A program made the translations under genes and the position numbers. Positions 25,470 through 32,845 of a stretch of DNA of 64,000 bases are shown piece after piece (positions within the stretch are counted from its first letter, which is position 1; every line of letters starts with the position of its first letter). This DNA is from a bacterium (lineage in GTDB: Bacteria > Arandabacterota > Arandabacteria > Arandabacterales > Arandabacteraceae), in assembly GCA_029933125.1 (NCBI GenBank), contig JAOZOU010000001.1:124001-188000 (forward strand), written 5' to 3'. The notes beneath the pieces were generated by a model. That model ran no database searches, was not told the DNA's origin, and saw only the letters and a list, made by a program, of their open reading frames with translations.

Positions 25470-26480
25470 CTAAGGCTGGCTTGCACTGAGTGAATCGTAC
25501 AGTGCGATGATACGCTCGCGCACCGACAGGAAATTGTCGTGATTTAGCAGGGCTCCATGCTTGTAATCGCTATCTACCGCGGTAACGGTTTCAATATCGG
25601 TTGCGCCCTTGTCTATCAGGAAGGCTCTGGTTGCAGCCTGCTTGGTGTAAGTGTCTGGATCGATGTCCTCCAGAAAGAAGTAGTAATCTTCGCCAGCAAA
25701 AGGTTTTGGATCCGAACTCGCCTTTATCTCCTCGTAGAAATAGTGAGTTGAATCGATGTGACCAGCATCAAATACCGTAAAGTCGATTATGTCTCGATTG
25801 TGCTTGTCACGATAGTCCACGATTGCACTTGTGGCAGCAGCCATTGAGAAGCCGTGTAGCATTACCGAGTGAACATCGTAGTATTCCATCAGTTTATCAA
25901 TGAATGGGTAGATGTCGGTTTCTATGTTGAGATGCCACCCGCACGTCTCTCCAGGTCCTGTCAGATAATAGGAGTAATCACCTTCGGGCTTGGGATTGCC
26001 ACCACACCACTCATCCTCTCCCATCCAGTATTGGAGTGAAAGCACGGCAATGTTTTTTGACCGTGCCAGTTCATACCATTTGCAGAAGTGCTTCGTTCCA
26101 ATGCCACAGTGACCATGCAAATGAACTATCATTCTCTTGTCTTCATCTGGGAACGTGTTCCAGTTTTGCGGGAGCCAGACGAATGCGAAGGTCTTAACAA
26201 CATCATTGGCAACAAAAATAATCTCTGGGTAATCTGGATCACTTGAGTCGGTGTAGCATGTACTCGCAACAAGCTGCACACGAGATAGGTATATCAATGT
26301 ATCAAGGACGCCACCCTTGGGCGCGGTATCACCTTCGGGCATTTTCTTGCTGACTACTATCTCTTTTTCCGAGTCACCTTCCGGGCCTGTTGATTGCTGG
26401 CTACAGGCCAAAGGTAATACTACGAGTAACGCTGCGAATGCCATCGTCACCAATGACTTCTTTGACTTGCTGGTTCTCAT
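25470..26480 (-). CDS. Lipoprotein with alpha/beta-hydrolase fold (esterase-like)
   Basis: 336 residues from the ATG at 26480, which has a GGAGGAAG ribosome-binding site. A lipoprotein signal ends in the lipobox PLAC (Cys about 24), followed by a Ser/Gly-rich linker. The catalytic part shows an oxyanion-type HLHGHCG, a nucleophile elbow HGFSMAAA (Ser about 207) and a likely catalytic His in KHGALLNHDNF near the end. This order fits serine hydrolases of the alpha/beta class. Cys pairs (CGIGTKHFCKW, EWCGG, ETCGW) suggest disulfides outside the cytoplasm. The substrate is unknown. It lies upstream of, and on the same strand as, the carbamoyltransferases but is separated by their own promoter. 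Confidence 0.65.
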   Translation of the reverse strand: MRTSKSKKSLVTMAFAALLVVLPLACSQQSTGPEGDSEKEIVVSKKMPEGDTAPKGGVLDTLIYLSRVQLVASTCYTDSSDPDYPEIIFVANDVVKTFAFVWLPQNWNTFPDEDKRMIVHLHGHCGIGTKHFCKWYELARSKNIAVLSLQYWMGEDEWCGGNPKPEGDYSYYLTGPGETCGWHLNIETDIYPFIDKLMEYYDVHSVMLHGFSMAAATSAIVDYRDKHNRDIIDFTVFDAGHIDSTHYFYEEIKASSDPKPFAGEDYYFFLEDIDPDTYTKQAATRAFLIDKGATDIETVTAVDSDYKHGALLNHDNFLSVRERIIALYDSLSASQP

Positions 26481-26590
26481 GGCTTCCTCCGGCAGAGATT
26501 GTCCAAAGCGGTACGAACGCCTCACAGCCCACCCCTTCTTGACAACCTATACACTATGCATGCTAGGGCGTCAAGCAAACTGCCCCTCCT

Positions 26591-26667
26591 GGGGTCGGAG
26601 CTAAAAAGCTGCCGTTAGCAAGTCCCATGCCAAAACTGTCTGTGTGCACGTTTTTGGCTCCGACCCC
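26591..26667 (+). repeat. Dispersed palindromic repeat, inverted pair (hairpin)
   Basis: GGGGTCGGAGCTAAAAA (26591-26607) and its reverse complement TTTTTGGCTCCGACCCC (26651-26667) flank 43 bp, so the whole 77 bp can fold into a 17-bp stem with one mismatch. The outer sequences GCTGC and TGCACG are those seen beside the direct copies at 25366. The promoter of the PLP enzyme starts 13 bp further on. Confidence 0.75.
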
Positions 26668-26679
26668 GGGAAGCTGCAT

Positions 26680-26708
26680 TTGATTTGTGGGGGTTGGATT
26701 GTTAGAAT
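26680..26708 (+). promoter_or_regulatory. Sigma-70 promoter of the PLP-enzyme gene
   Basis: TTGATT at 26680-26685 and TAGAAT at 26703-26708 are 17 bp apart, about 60 bp before the ATG at 26767. Confidence 0.5.
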
Positions 26709-26766
26709 CCAGCAAGACCACAATTCAGACCTAATCGACGAGCAAAACACGAGAAGGAGTGAAGTA

Positions 26767-28233
26767 ATGGCAACAAGAGATGAGGTTCTTGCAAACACTA
26801 TCGAGCGTTGTCGTGAACGCAACATCATAATTCCAACCTATGAAGAGATGCGCAATCCTGAGAAGGTGCCTGAGGGTATAAAGCAGGAACTCAAGGAGAT
26901 CGGACTCTGGGATCTTCACAGTCGGAACCTTTTCCGCATAACCTGGAAAAACGAGCCCGTGAGGCATGGTGGCGGGTTCAATGGAGTCAATTTCATTGAG
27001 ATTCCAAAAGAACTCTCGGGAGTCAAGGCGCGCATATTCGTGTTGCTTGGTAAGTTTTTTCCAACTGGCTCCCACAAGGTAGGTGCGACATTTGGACCTC
27101 TGGTTGAGAAGCTCGTAAGAGGCGAATTCGATCCGACCCGTCAGAAAGCTCTCTGGCCATCGACGGGTAACTACTGTCGTGGTGGGGCTTACAATTCCCG
27201 TCTCCTCGATTGCCCATCGATTGCCGTTCTGCCAGAAGGGATGTCAAAAGAGCGCTTTGAGTGGCTCGAGCATGTGGGTTCTGAGATCTACCCAACACCT
27301 GGCTCAGAAAGTAACGTGAAAGAGGTTTATGATAAGACAAAAGAGCTTAAGCGTGAACGTCCGGATGAGATTGTTGTCCTCAATCAATTCGAGGAGTTCG
27401 GCAATGCGGTCTGGCATTACGCTGTAACAGGTCCCGCGATGGAAGAGGTCTTTGAGCAACAGAAGCAACGAGGGCAACGCTTTTCCGCCATATTTCTCAC
27501 TCAAGGTTCGGCTGGAACGCTTGGCTGCGCCGACTACATCCGGGAGCTACATCCCCAGGTCAAGGTTTGTGCTGGTGAGGCTCTTCAATGCCCGACACTT
27601 CTCATGAATGGCTATGGCTCCCATCGCATTGAAGGCATTGGGGATAAACATGTCCCGTGGATTCACAACATAAAGAATATGGACATGGTTGCAGGCATAG
27701 ATGATAACCACTGCATGCGCTTGATAAGACTTTTCAATGAGCCAGCGGGAAGACAATATCTTAAGAAGATGGGTGTCCCTGATGAGTTCGTCTCCAAACT
27801 TGATCTTTTTGGAATCTCATCAGTCGCAAACCTCATAGGCTCGATAAAGATGGCAAAGTATTATGAGATGAATGAGAATGACATCATCTTTACAGTTGCT
27901 ACTGATTCAATGGAACTCTATGGATCCAGGATCGAAGAGCTTCGGAAAGAATTCGGCACCTACACTGAGCTCGATGCTGCTCGTGACTTTGAAGGTTGCA
28001 TCATGCAGCAATCGATCGATTGGATGCTTGAGCTTTCCTACTGGGATAAGCGGCGCCTCCACAATCTTAAGTACTTTACCTGGGTTGAGCAGCAAGGCAA
28101 GACTGTTGAGGAACTCGACGCCCAATGGTATGACGAGACTTACTGGAAGGAGCGCCTCAATTCTTACAGGGAATGGGATGAGCGCATACGTGAGTTCAAC
28201 GAGAAGACAGGGCTCTTGAAGAAATATCAGTAG
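26767..28233 (+). CDS. Fold-type-II PLP-dependent enzyme
   Basis: 488 residues from the ATG at 26767 (ribosome-binding site AAGGAG). It belongs to the tryptophan-synthase-beta/cysteine-synthase superfamily: the PLP lysine is probably Lys 104 in PTGSHKVGATF, followed by the substrate loop WPSTGNYCRGGAYNSRL and the glycine-rich phosphate loop TQGSAGTLG (about residues 250-258). It is about 100 residues longer than cysteine synthase or diaminopropionate ammonia-lyase, with a C-terminal extension rich in Trp, Glu and Arg. The reaction is not determined; lyase or beta-replacement chemistry on an amino acid is expected. The carbamoyltransferase pair is 1.5 kb away on the other strand; a shared nitrogen-compound pathway is possible but not shown. 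Confidence 0.7.
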   Translation: MATRDEVLANTIERCRERNIIIPTYEEMRNPEKVPEGIKQELKEIGLWDLHSRNLFRITWKNEPVRHGGGFNGVNFIEIPKELSGVKARIFVLLGKFFPTGSHKVGATFGPLVEKLVRGEFDPTRQKALWPSTGNYCRGGAYNSRLLDCPSIAVLPEGMSKERFEWLEHVGSEIYPTPGSESNVKEVYDKTKELKRERPDEIVVLNQFEEFGNAVWHYAVTGPAMEEVFEQQKQRGQRFSAIFLTQGSAGTLGCADYIRELHPQVKVCAGEALQCPTLLMNGYGSHRIEGIGDKHVPWIHNIKNMDMVAGIDDNHCMRLIRLFNEPAGRQYLKKMGVPDEFVSKLDLFGISSVANLIGSIKMAKYYEMNENDIIFTVATDSMELYGSRIEELRKEFGTYTELDAARDFEGCIMQQSIDWMLELSYWDKRRLHNLKYFTWVEQQGKTVEELDAQWYDETYWKERLNSYREWDERIREFNEKTGLLKKYQ

Positions 28234-28254
28234 AACGCATGGCGGGTGGATGAG

Positions 28255-29019
28255 TTAAAGCTCGAGCACTTCAAGCAAGGCTTTGTGCAGACCAGGGTTT
28301 GCAACCACAAGAACCCCACTCTCATCGGTCACCTTTGCACCAGCCTGCAAAGCAATTACTTTGCCAGCAGCTAAATCCCACTCTTTCGCAGCTGAGCCCA
28401 GATTCACATATGCATCAAAGCCGCCATGTGCAACCTGACACATAGCGAAAGAGCTAAGCCCTATGATGCGCACCCGCTGGCACCTAAGGACCATCCTGCG
28501 AACCACATCCATTGCGCGCCTTATCTCCTCAGGGGAATCATGCCGTGCTGGAATCTCGGCTGCCACGAGAGCATCCTGTGGATCACCAACAGTGCTACAA
28601 GCAACTGGCTCATCGTTCCGCCAGACCCCAATACCCCTGGCTGCGGTATAGGTCTCAGCAAGAGATGGGAAATGAATGATCCCGAGAACAAGCTCACCCT
28701 TCTCTTTAAGGGCTACTGAAATTGAATAGATGGGTACACCCCGGGCATAGTAGCGAGTGCCATCGATGGGATCGATGACCCAGATGTAATCACCCCGAAT
28801 ATCTATCTTGCCCGATTCTTCAGCAAGAATCCCATGGTCAGGAAACTGCCGCTTCAGGTAGCCAATGAGATGCTTTTCAACCCTAAGGTCAGCATCAGTT
28901 GCAACAGAGGCTCTTGATTTTTCAAGAACAACCTTCGAGTGCCCAAATGTTTTAAGAGCAATTTCGCCTGCCTCGAGAACTGCATCCCGCAAACCTTTAA
29001 GCACATCAAGTTTATCCAA
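28255..29019 (-). CDS. Inositol-monophosphatase-family phosphatase
   Basis: 254 residues. The metal-binding set of the family is complete: AEES (about 67-70), WVIDPIDGTRYY (about 80-91) and WDLAAG (about 212-217), with ATDADLRVE near residue 40. The family hydrolyses sugar, inositol or nucleotide monophosphates using Mg or Li-sensitive sites; the substrate is not readable here. The start is a TTG with a GGGAGG ribosome-binding site six bases before it; the nearby ATG is out of phase. It is convergent with the PLP gene, 21 bp away, and follows the phosphohexomutase on the same strand. Confidence 0.85.
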   Translation of the reverse strand: MDKLDVLKGLRDAVLEAGEIALKTFGHSKVVLEKSRASVATDADLRVEKHLIGYLKRQFPDHGILAEESGKIDIRGDYIWVIDPIDGTRYYARGVPIYSISVALKEKGELVLGIIHFPSLAETYTAARGIGVWRNDEPVACSTVGDPQDALVAAEIPARHDSPEEIRRAMDVVRRMVLRCQRVRIIGLSSFAMCQVAHGGFDAYVNLGSAAKEWDLAAGKVIALQAGAKVTDESGVLVVANPGLHKALLEVLEL

Positions 29020-29196
29020 GCCATCCTCCCGTCTTTCTCAAAGTATCCCCCTATATCTCCGATCCACCCTTCATTTTTCTCCGACCCTCCATTTTCACCC
29101 GACTATCCCGCGTTCTCTCCACCTCGAATATCGCCCTACACCCCCTAAACCCCGATGCCAAACTCCACCAACTTTCCCAGCATCCCCTTTAGCACC
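29020..29196 (-). other. Strongly purine-rich (minus-strand) spacer
   Basis: The 177 bp between the phosphohexomutase stop and the phosphatase start are almost pure C and T on the plus strand from about 29028 on, with little G. It contains no long frame, and no GC hairpin with a T-run. The minus-strand transcript would have a purine-rich, unstructured leader, possibly containing the promoter or a multi-site ribosome standby region for the phosphatase. Confidence 0.4.
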
Positions 29197-31425
29197 CTAC
29201 TCGGTTATATCATAGCTTCCAACGCGGGGTGCACCAACGAGCTCCCTTATGTGATCAGCAACCTGCCGAGCTCTACGCCTGAGCTCCTCCTTAGCCGATA
29301 TTAGATTTGTCTCATCAACTGGAATATGGAGCTGGATATGAAATCTTAAGGAATTGGTCGTTCCTGATGGGCGAATGGTAAGATAGTTGAGACGCTCCCT
29401 GTCAAAGTAGAACCTGATCCCCTCATCAGGAAACTCAAAATCTGGTGTCGGAGGATATATGTTGTCGTACTTACCTGTCCTGTAGATTGCTGATGAGATG
29501 ACCTTGAGACCTCCGATCTCAACTCCGCCGCTCGCAACTTGCTTGCTGAGATCGAGCGCTCGCTTAAGGATTGATTTCTTGAGGCGATCACCCTTTATGC
29601 CTGGATACTCGCCGTCAAGTGGATCAGGCTCGTAGTGGTTTACAAAGAGGCCTATGTCGGGATCGAGATAGATGTACTTATCAATTGCTTCAAAGATTGA
29701 GAGACCCTTTTCCTTTGCCCACCCAGCAACATCTGCAGCCAACAGAGCTGCGAATGTGCCATCCTTATCCCTGACGTGTCCGTTGATGCCAAGTGAGAAA
29801 CGATCTGGAGGTGGTGATCCAAGAATTGAGAAGCCATTGCTTTGCTCAAGCGCAGCAACGTTGTGCTTGCGACGCTCGTTCATCTCGTAGGTCTCATAGA
29901 TGAAAGGATGGCAAAGCCTATCCGATGGGTCTCGTCTACCCTCCTTGAGTCCCATTGCAAGTTTGCCCTCCCAAGTATCCCTCACACCTGCAGCAAGTGA
30001 GGCAAATCCAACCCAGGTCTTGACAACGCCAACACCATGCTTGAGACAAAGTTTAACCATGCTGTCGCTCGTCGTATGAGAAAGCGCAAGAAATGATTCC
30101 TCGGGAACAAGGGATTTGTCAAAATTGAGCCTGAACCACACCAGGAGCGCCCACATCTCATCCGCCGGAAGAAGCGTATAGTCTCTGCCACCATAAAGGA
30201 AGCGCTGCTCCTCAGGAACTTTTACAACCACACCGCACCTGTCGGCATCAGGGTCAGTGCCGATAAGCAAATCAATCTCATCCCAGGCACCAGGATACTC
30301 TTCCTTAAAAGCTTTAACCGCAGTTGCAGCTGCTCTCGGATCACCTGGATCAGGCTGCTGCTCACGCCCTGGATCGCTACGGAAAGATGGAAAAAGTCCG
30401 TTTAGCTCATCGAGTTGGTTGCGCGTTATGCGTCTTACACCACGGAATCCAACCTCCTCGAGAAGTCTCGGCACAGCCTTCCTCCCAGCCCCATGGAAAG
30501 CGCAGTAAGCAATCTTAAGAGTGTTGGTTCTGCCCTCTTTACCGGCAAAGAGAAGAAATTCTTTCACGTGCTCTCGATGCTCCTTGTGGATATCGTAGAG
30601 ATCGAAGCCGTAGTAGTTGACACCCTCAAGGGGACTGGCTCCACCAAGAAAGATAACCTTTCCTCTGGGAGCATCCTTCATCGGGTGAAGCTTTATCTCG
30701 GAGGTCTTTGCTGTAAGGATGTAGTTTCGATACATATCCTCGCGCTCCTCGGGATCGAATTGCGAGCCATTGCCGCAGGAAAGCTTATAGCCATTGTAGC
30801 GATAGTCATTGTGGCTTGCTGAGATAAGGATTCCCATGTGCGCTTTAAGATGGGGTATGGCAAAGGTAACCTCGGGATAGGGACACGGCTCATCAAAGAA
30901 ATAAACTGTGTAGCCATAAGCAAGGAAGAGCTCGGCAATCTGTTCTGCGAAATCATGACCCCTTACGCGGCTGTCATAGCCAATTACAATTTTCTCAAAT
31001 CCACGATCACGACCGAACTTGGCAACGCCAACCGATGTCTTGAGCAGAACGATATTGTTGAGCGTATTAGGGCCTTTCAGGATGCGAGCATCGATGCCAT
31101 CACGAACAAGTGCTTCGATAGATGCCTTATCGGGCGCCATAAGTCCTCGAATGCCACCTGTGCCAAAGTTGAGATTCTTCCGAAAAGCGTTTACGATATC
31201 TTCCCAACGGCCGCCTTCAATCGCATCAGCAATACCAAGTTTGGTATTTGGCGAGATCTCATCAATCTTGGGATCCTCAAGCCATTCCCTCAGATTGGCA
31301 AGCGTTGCCTCGCTTGCCTGCTTGTACTGGATCTCATCAATATCACCCTTTGCCAGTTCAGCATCGAGATATTTCTTTATGCCCTGCGTCGCAGCATCAA
31401 TGAGCTTTTCGACATCGATAGCCAT
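29197..31425 (-). CDS. Large alpha-D-phosphohexomutase (phosphoglucomutase/phosphomannomutase)
   Basis: 742 residues, longer than the usual 450-600. All four signature loops are present: the substrate-activation GTGGIRGLMAPDKA (about 90-103), the catalytic phosphoserine loop ILISASHNDYRYNGYK (Ser about 205; SASHND replaces TASHNP), the metal loop GTDPDADRCGV (about 390-400), and the phosphate-binding RPSGTTNSLRFH near the C-terminus (about 700). It interconverts hexose 1- and 6-phosphates; glucose versus mannose preference is not visible. The extra length comes from N-terminal helices and inserts before the metal loop, resembling PGM2-like enzymes. The ATG is preceded by GAGGGG. A sigma-70 promoter lies 25 bp upstream. 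Confidence 0.88.
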   Translation of the reverse strand: MAIDVEKLIDAATQGIKKYLDAELAKGDIDEIQYKQASEATLANLREWLEDPKIDEISPNTKLGIADAIEGGRWEDIVNAFRKNLNFGTGGIRGLMAPDKASIEALVRDGIDARILKGPNTLNNIVLLKTSVGVAKFGRDRGFEKIVIGYDSRVRGHDFAEQIAELFLAYGYTVYFFDEPCPYPEVTFAIPHLKAHMGILISASHNDYRYNGYKLSCGNGSQFDPEEREDMYRNYILTAKTSEIKLHPMKDAPRGKVIFLGGASPLEGVNYYGFDLYDIHKEHREHVKEFLLFAGKEGRTNTLKIAYCAFHGAGRKAVPRLLEEVGFRGVRRITRNQLDELNGLFPSFRSDPGREQQPDPGDPRAAATAVKAFKEEYPGAWDEIDLLIGTDPDADRCGVVVKVPEEQRFLYGGRDYTLLPADEMWALLVWFRLNFDKSLVPEESFLALSHTTSDSMVKLCLKHGVGVVKTWVGFASLAAGVRDTWEGKLAMGLKEGRRDPSDRLCHPFIYETYEMNERRKHNVAALEQSNGFSILGSPPPDRFSLGINGHVRDKDGTFAALLAADVAGWAKEKGLSIFEAIDKYIYLDPDIGLFVNHYEPDPLDGEYPGIKGDRLKKSILKRALDLSKQVASGGVEIGGLKVISSAIYRTGKYDNIYPPTPDFEFPDEGIRFYFDRERLNYLTIRPSGTTNSLRFHIQLHIPVDETNLISAKEELRRRARQVADHIRELVGAPRVGSYDITE

Positions 31426-31449
31426 AGCGTCCCCTCCTCAGTTGCAAGA

Positions 31450-31479
31450 ATTATAGACCGATTGACCAATCTAATCCAA
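31450..31479 (-). promoter_or_regulatory. Promoter of the phosphohexomutase gene
   Basis: On the minus strand TTGGAT (31479-31474), an 18-bp spacer and an exact TATAAT (31455-31450). The start would be near 31443, giving a leader of about 18 bases that still holds the GAGGGG ribosome-binding site. Confidence 0.55.
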
Positions 31480-31520
31480 ATCTGTTGTCGAGACAAGCAA
31501 TTTGCAAGGTCACGAAGTCA

Positions 31521-31946
31521 CTACTGCTCTGAGGTGAGTCTTAGAAAGAGCATTGCTCTTGCACCATAACCTTTGATGCAATAGTGGGTCGGTGTTGCGG
31601 GATTTATGCCAATCTGGCCTGGACTTGAGGGGTCCGCATCCCAGACAACCACAGTTGGCTCTCCGGTGAAGGGATTTGTTGGATAGACTCCATCAGGACA
31701 AAGATCCTCAAGCGTTTGACCTGACGGTGTTCGTGAGGTTGCATCATCGGGGTAATGGCCATCTGTCTTGGCCGCAAAATCCTCAAGCGCTAGCATCAAG
31801 GTGTACATATTTGCCTTGACCGCCGTCTCATCGGAACGCCTTTTATCCAGTGTGCCGAAACCTGGAATCCTTATGGCAGCCATTATCGCAATAACGATTA
31901 TGAGAATGATAAGAAACACAGAACCTCTTTCGTCACTCCAGTTCAT
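31521..31946 (-). CDS. Type II/IV pseudopilin-like protein without Glu5
   Basis: 141 residues from the ATG at 31946, which has GGAG eight bases upstream (the in-frame GTG at 31955 overlaps that site). A short charged leader ending ERG is followed by a hydrophobic helix (SVFLIILIIVIAIMAAI), then an amphipathic helix with KANMYTLMLALEDFAAKTDGHYP, which is very typical of GspG-like pseudopilins, and a small C-terminal domain with a TNPFTGEP segment. The Glu at position 5 of the mature pilin, normally needed for assembly, is absent. It may be a minor or tip pilin, or a non-assembling relative. No other pilus genes are in the window. Confidence 0.7.
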   Translation of the reverse strand: MNWSDERGSVFLIILIIVIAIMAAIRIPGFGTLDKRRSDETAVKANMYTLMLALEDFAAKTDGHYPDDATSRTPSGQTLEDLCPDGVYPTNPFTGEPTVVVWDADPSSPGQIGINPATPTHYCIKGYGARAMLFLRLTSEQ

Positions 31947-32211
31947 ATCACGCACTCCGCAGCTTCAGAAACGTCATGTGACTCAATACCGTCTATAATC
32001 TGGATCGGCGACTTTGTGACTTGCCTTAAGGATCCGCAGGGAGATTTCTCAAAAAAAGGCACCGAGGCAACCACTGCCTGAGTCGGGATACCTCAGCAAT
32101 AGCAATCCATTCTGCCAAAAAAAGCAACCTCGGCTGGCAAAATAGCATCAAATTTGATATACTGTGGAAACAAGAGTTCATCAGGACCGATTTCGTGACC
32201 GAGGAGAGAAA

Positions 32212-32391
32212 ATGGGATTTCTTGACAAGATAGTGCGTAAGGTCTTGAAGCAACCTCCTCCGGATGCTCTTCGCCTTAGTCGCAATGACCCATGCTGGTG
32301 CGGAAGCGGAAAGAAATACAAGCGCTGCCACTATGATTCGGATCGGAGGTTCTTTCAGAGCAGGGGTAACTCCTGCGGCTCATCCTCTTGA
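32212..32391 (+). CDS. SEC-C motif mini-protein
   Basis: 59 residues from the ATG at 32212 with ribosome-binding site GAGGAGAG. The core is the SEC-C zinc motif [17 protein letters not shown] (C-x-C-x8-C-H), found at the end of SecA and in many small or fused proteins, preceded by a basic amphipathic segment ([15 protein letters not shown]). A stand-alone SEC-C peptide may bind zinc and interact with SecB, ribosomes or nucleic acid; its role here is not known. It is convergent with the aminopeptidase gene. Confidence 0.75.
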   Translation: MGFLDKIVRKVLKQPPPDALRLSRNDPCWCGSGKKYKRCHYDSDRRFFQSRGNSCGSSS

Positions 32392-32845
32392 GGCAAATTG
32401 TGAGGTGAGTTCACCTCTCTGTCCTTCCTGCAGAAGCTTCGCGGACTCGGCATTGAGCCAGGTGGCAATTCGCAGAGTGCCCCGATCATCCCCAACGCTG
32501 TTGACTCACAGAGACTGTGTCCCAATGCTACCGTCAGTGAACTGTTGTCCTCGTCGAACCCAGCAACGTGATTGTTAGCATCCAGAGCCGCCGTGCACGA
32601 AGGTTGGTTCAGCTGTGACAAGTACAACTGTTGCCTTTATCACCAGGTAAACGCACGAAAAGACAACGGTAGGAGGATCAAGGATAAAGTGTAGAAGTCA
32701 TCGGCTTCCTTCGTGTGTCAGTCCCTTACATCACATCAGAACCCGCATTTAATCACAAAACATATGATTAGAAAACAAATGATTACAGGACAATGGCGTC
32801 GATGGCAACAACGACACGTAGCCGGTCTGTCTCTCCACTCTTACC
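32392..32845. other. Convergent intergenic gap with AT-rich tandem repeat
   Basis: No supportable gene in 454 bp. At 32757-32786 two 15-bp tandem copies (AAAACATATGATTAG / AAAACAAATGATTAC, two differences) lie in the most AT-rich part of the area; TAATCA at 32750 pairs with TGATTA at 32765. A palindrome AGGTGA-GT-TCACCT is near 32404. With both flanking genes ending here, promoters for them are not expected, so the repeat may mark an unannotated small RNA or a protein-binding site. Confidence 0.35.
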
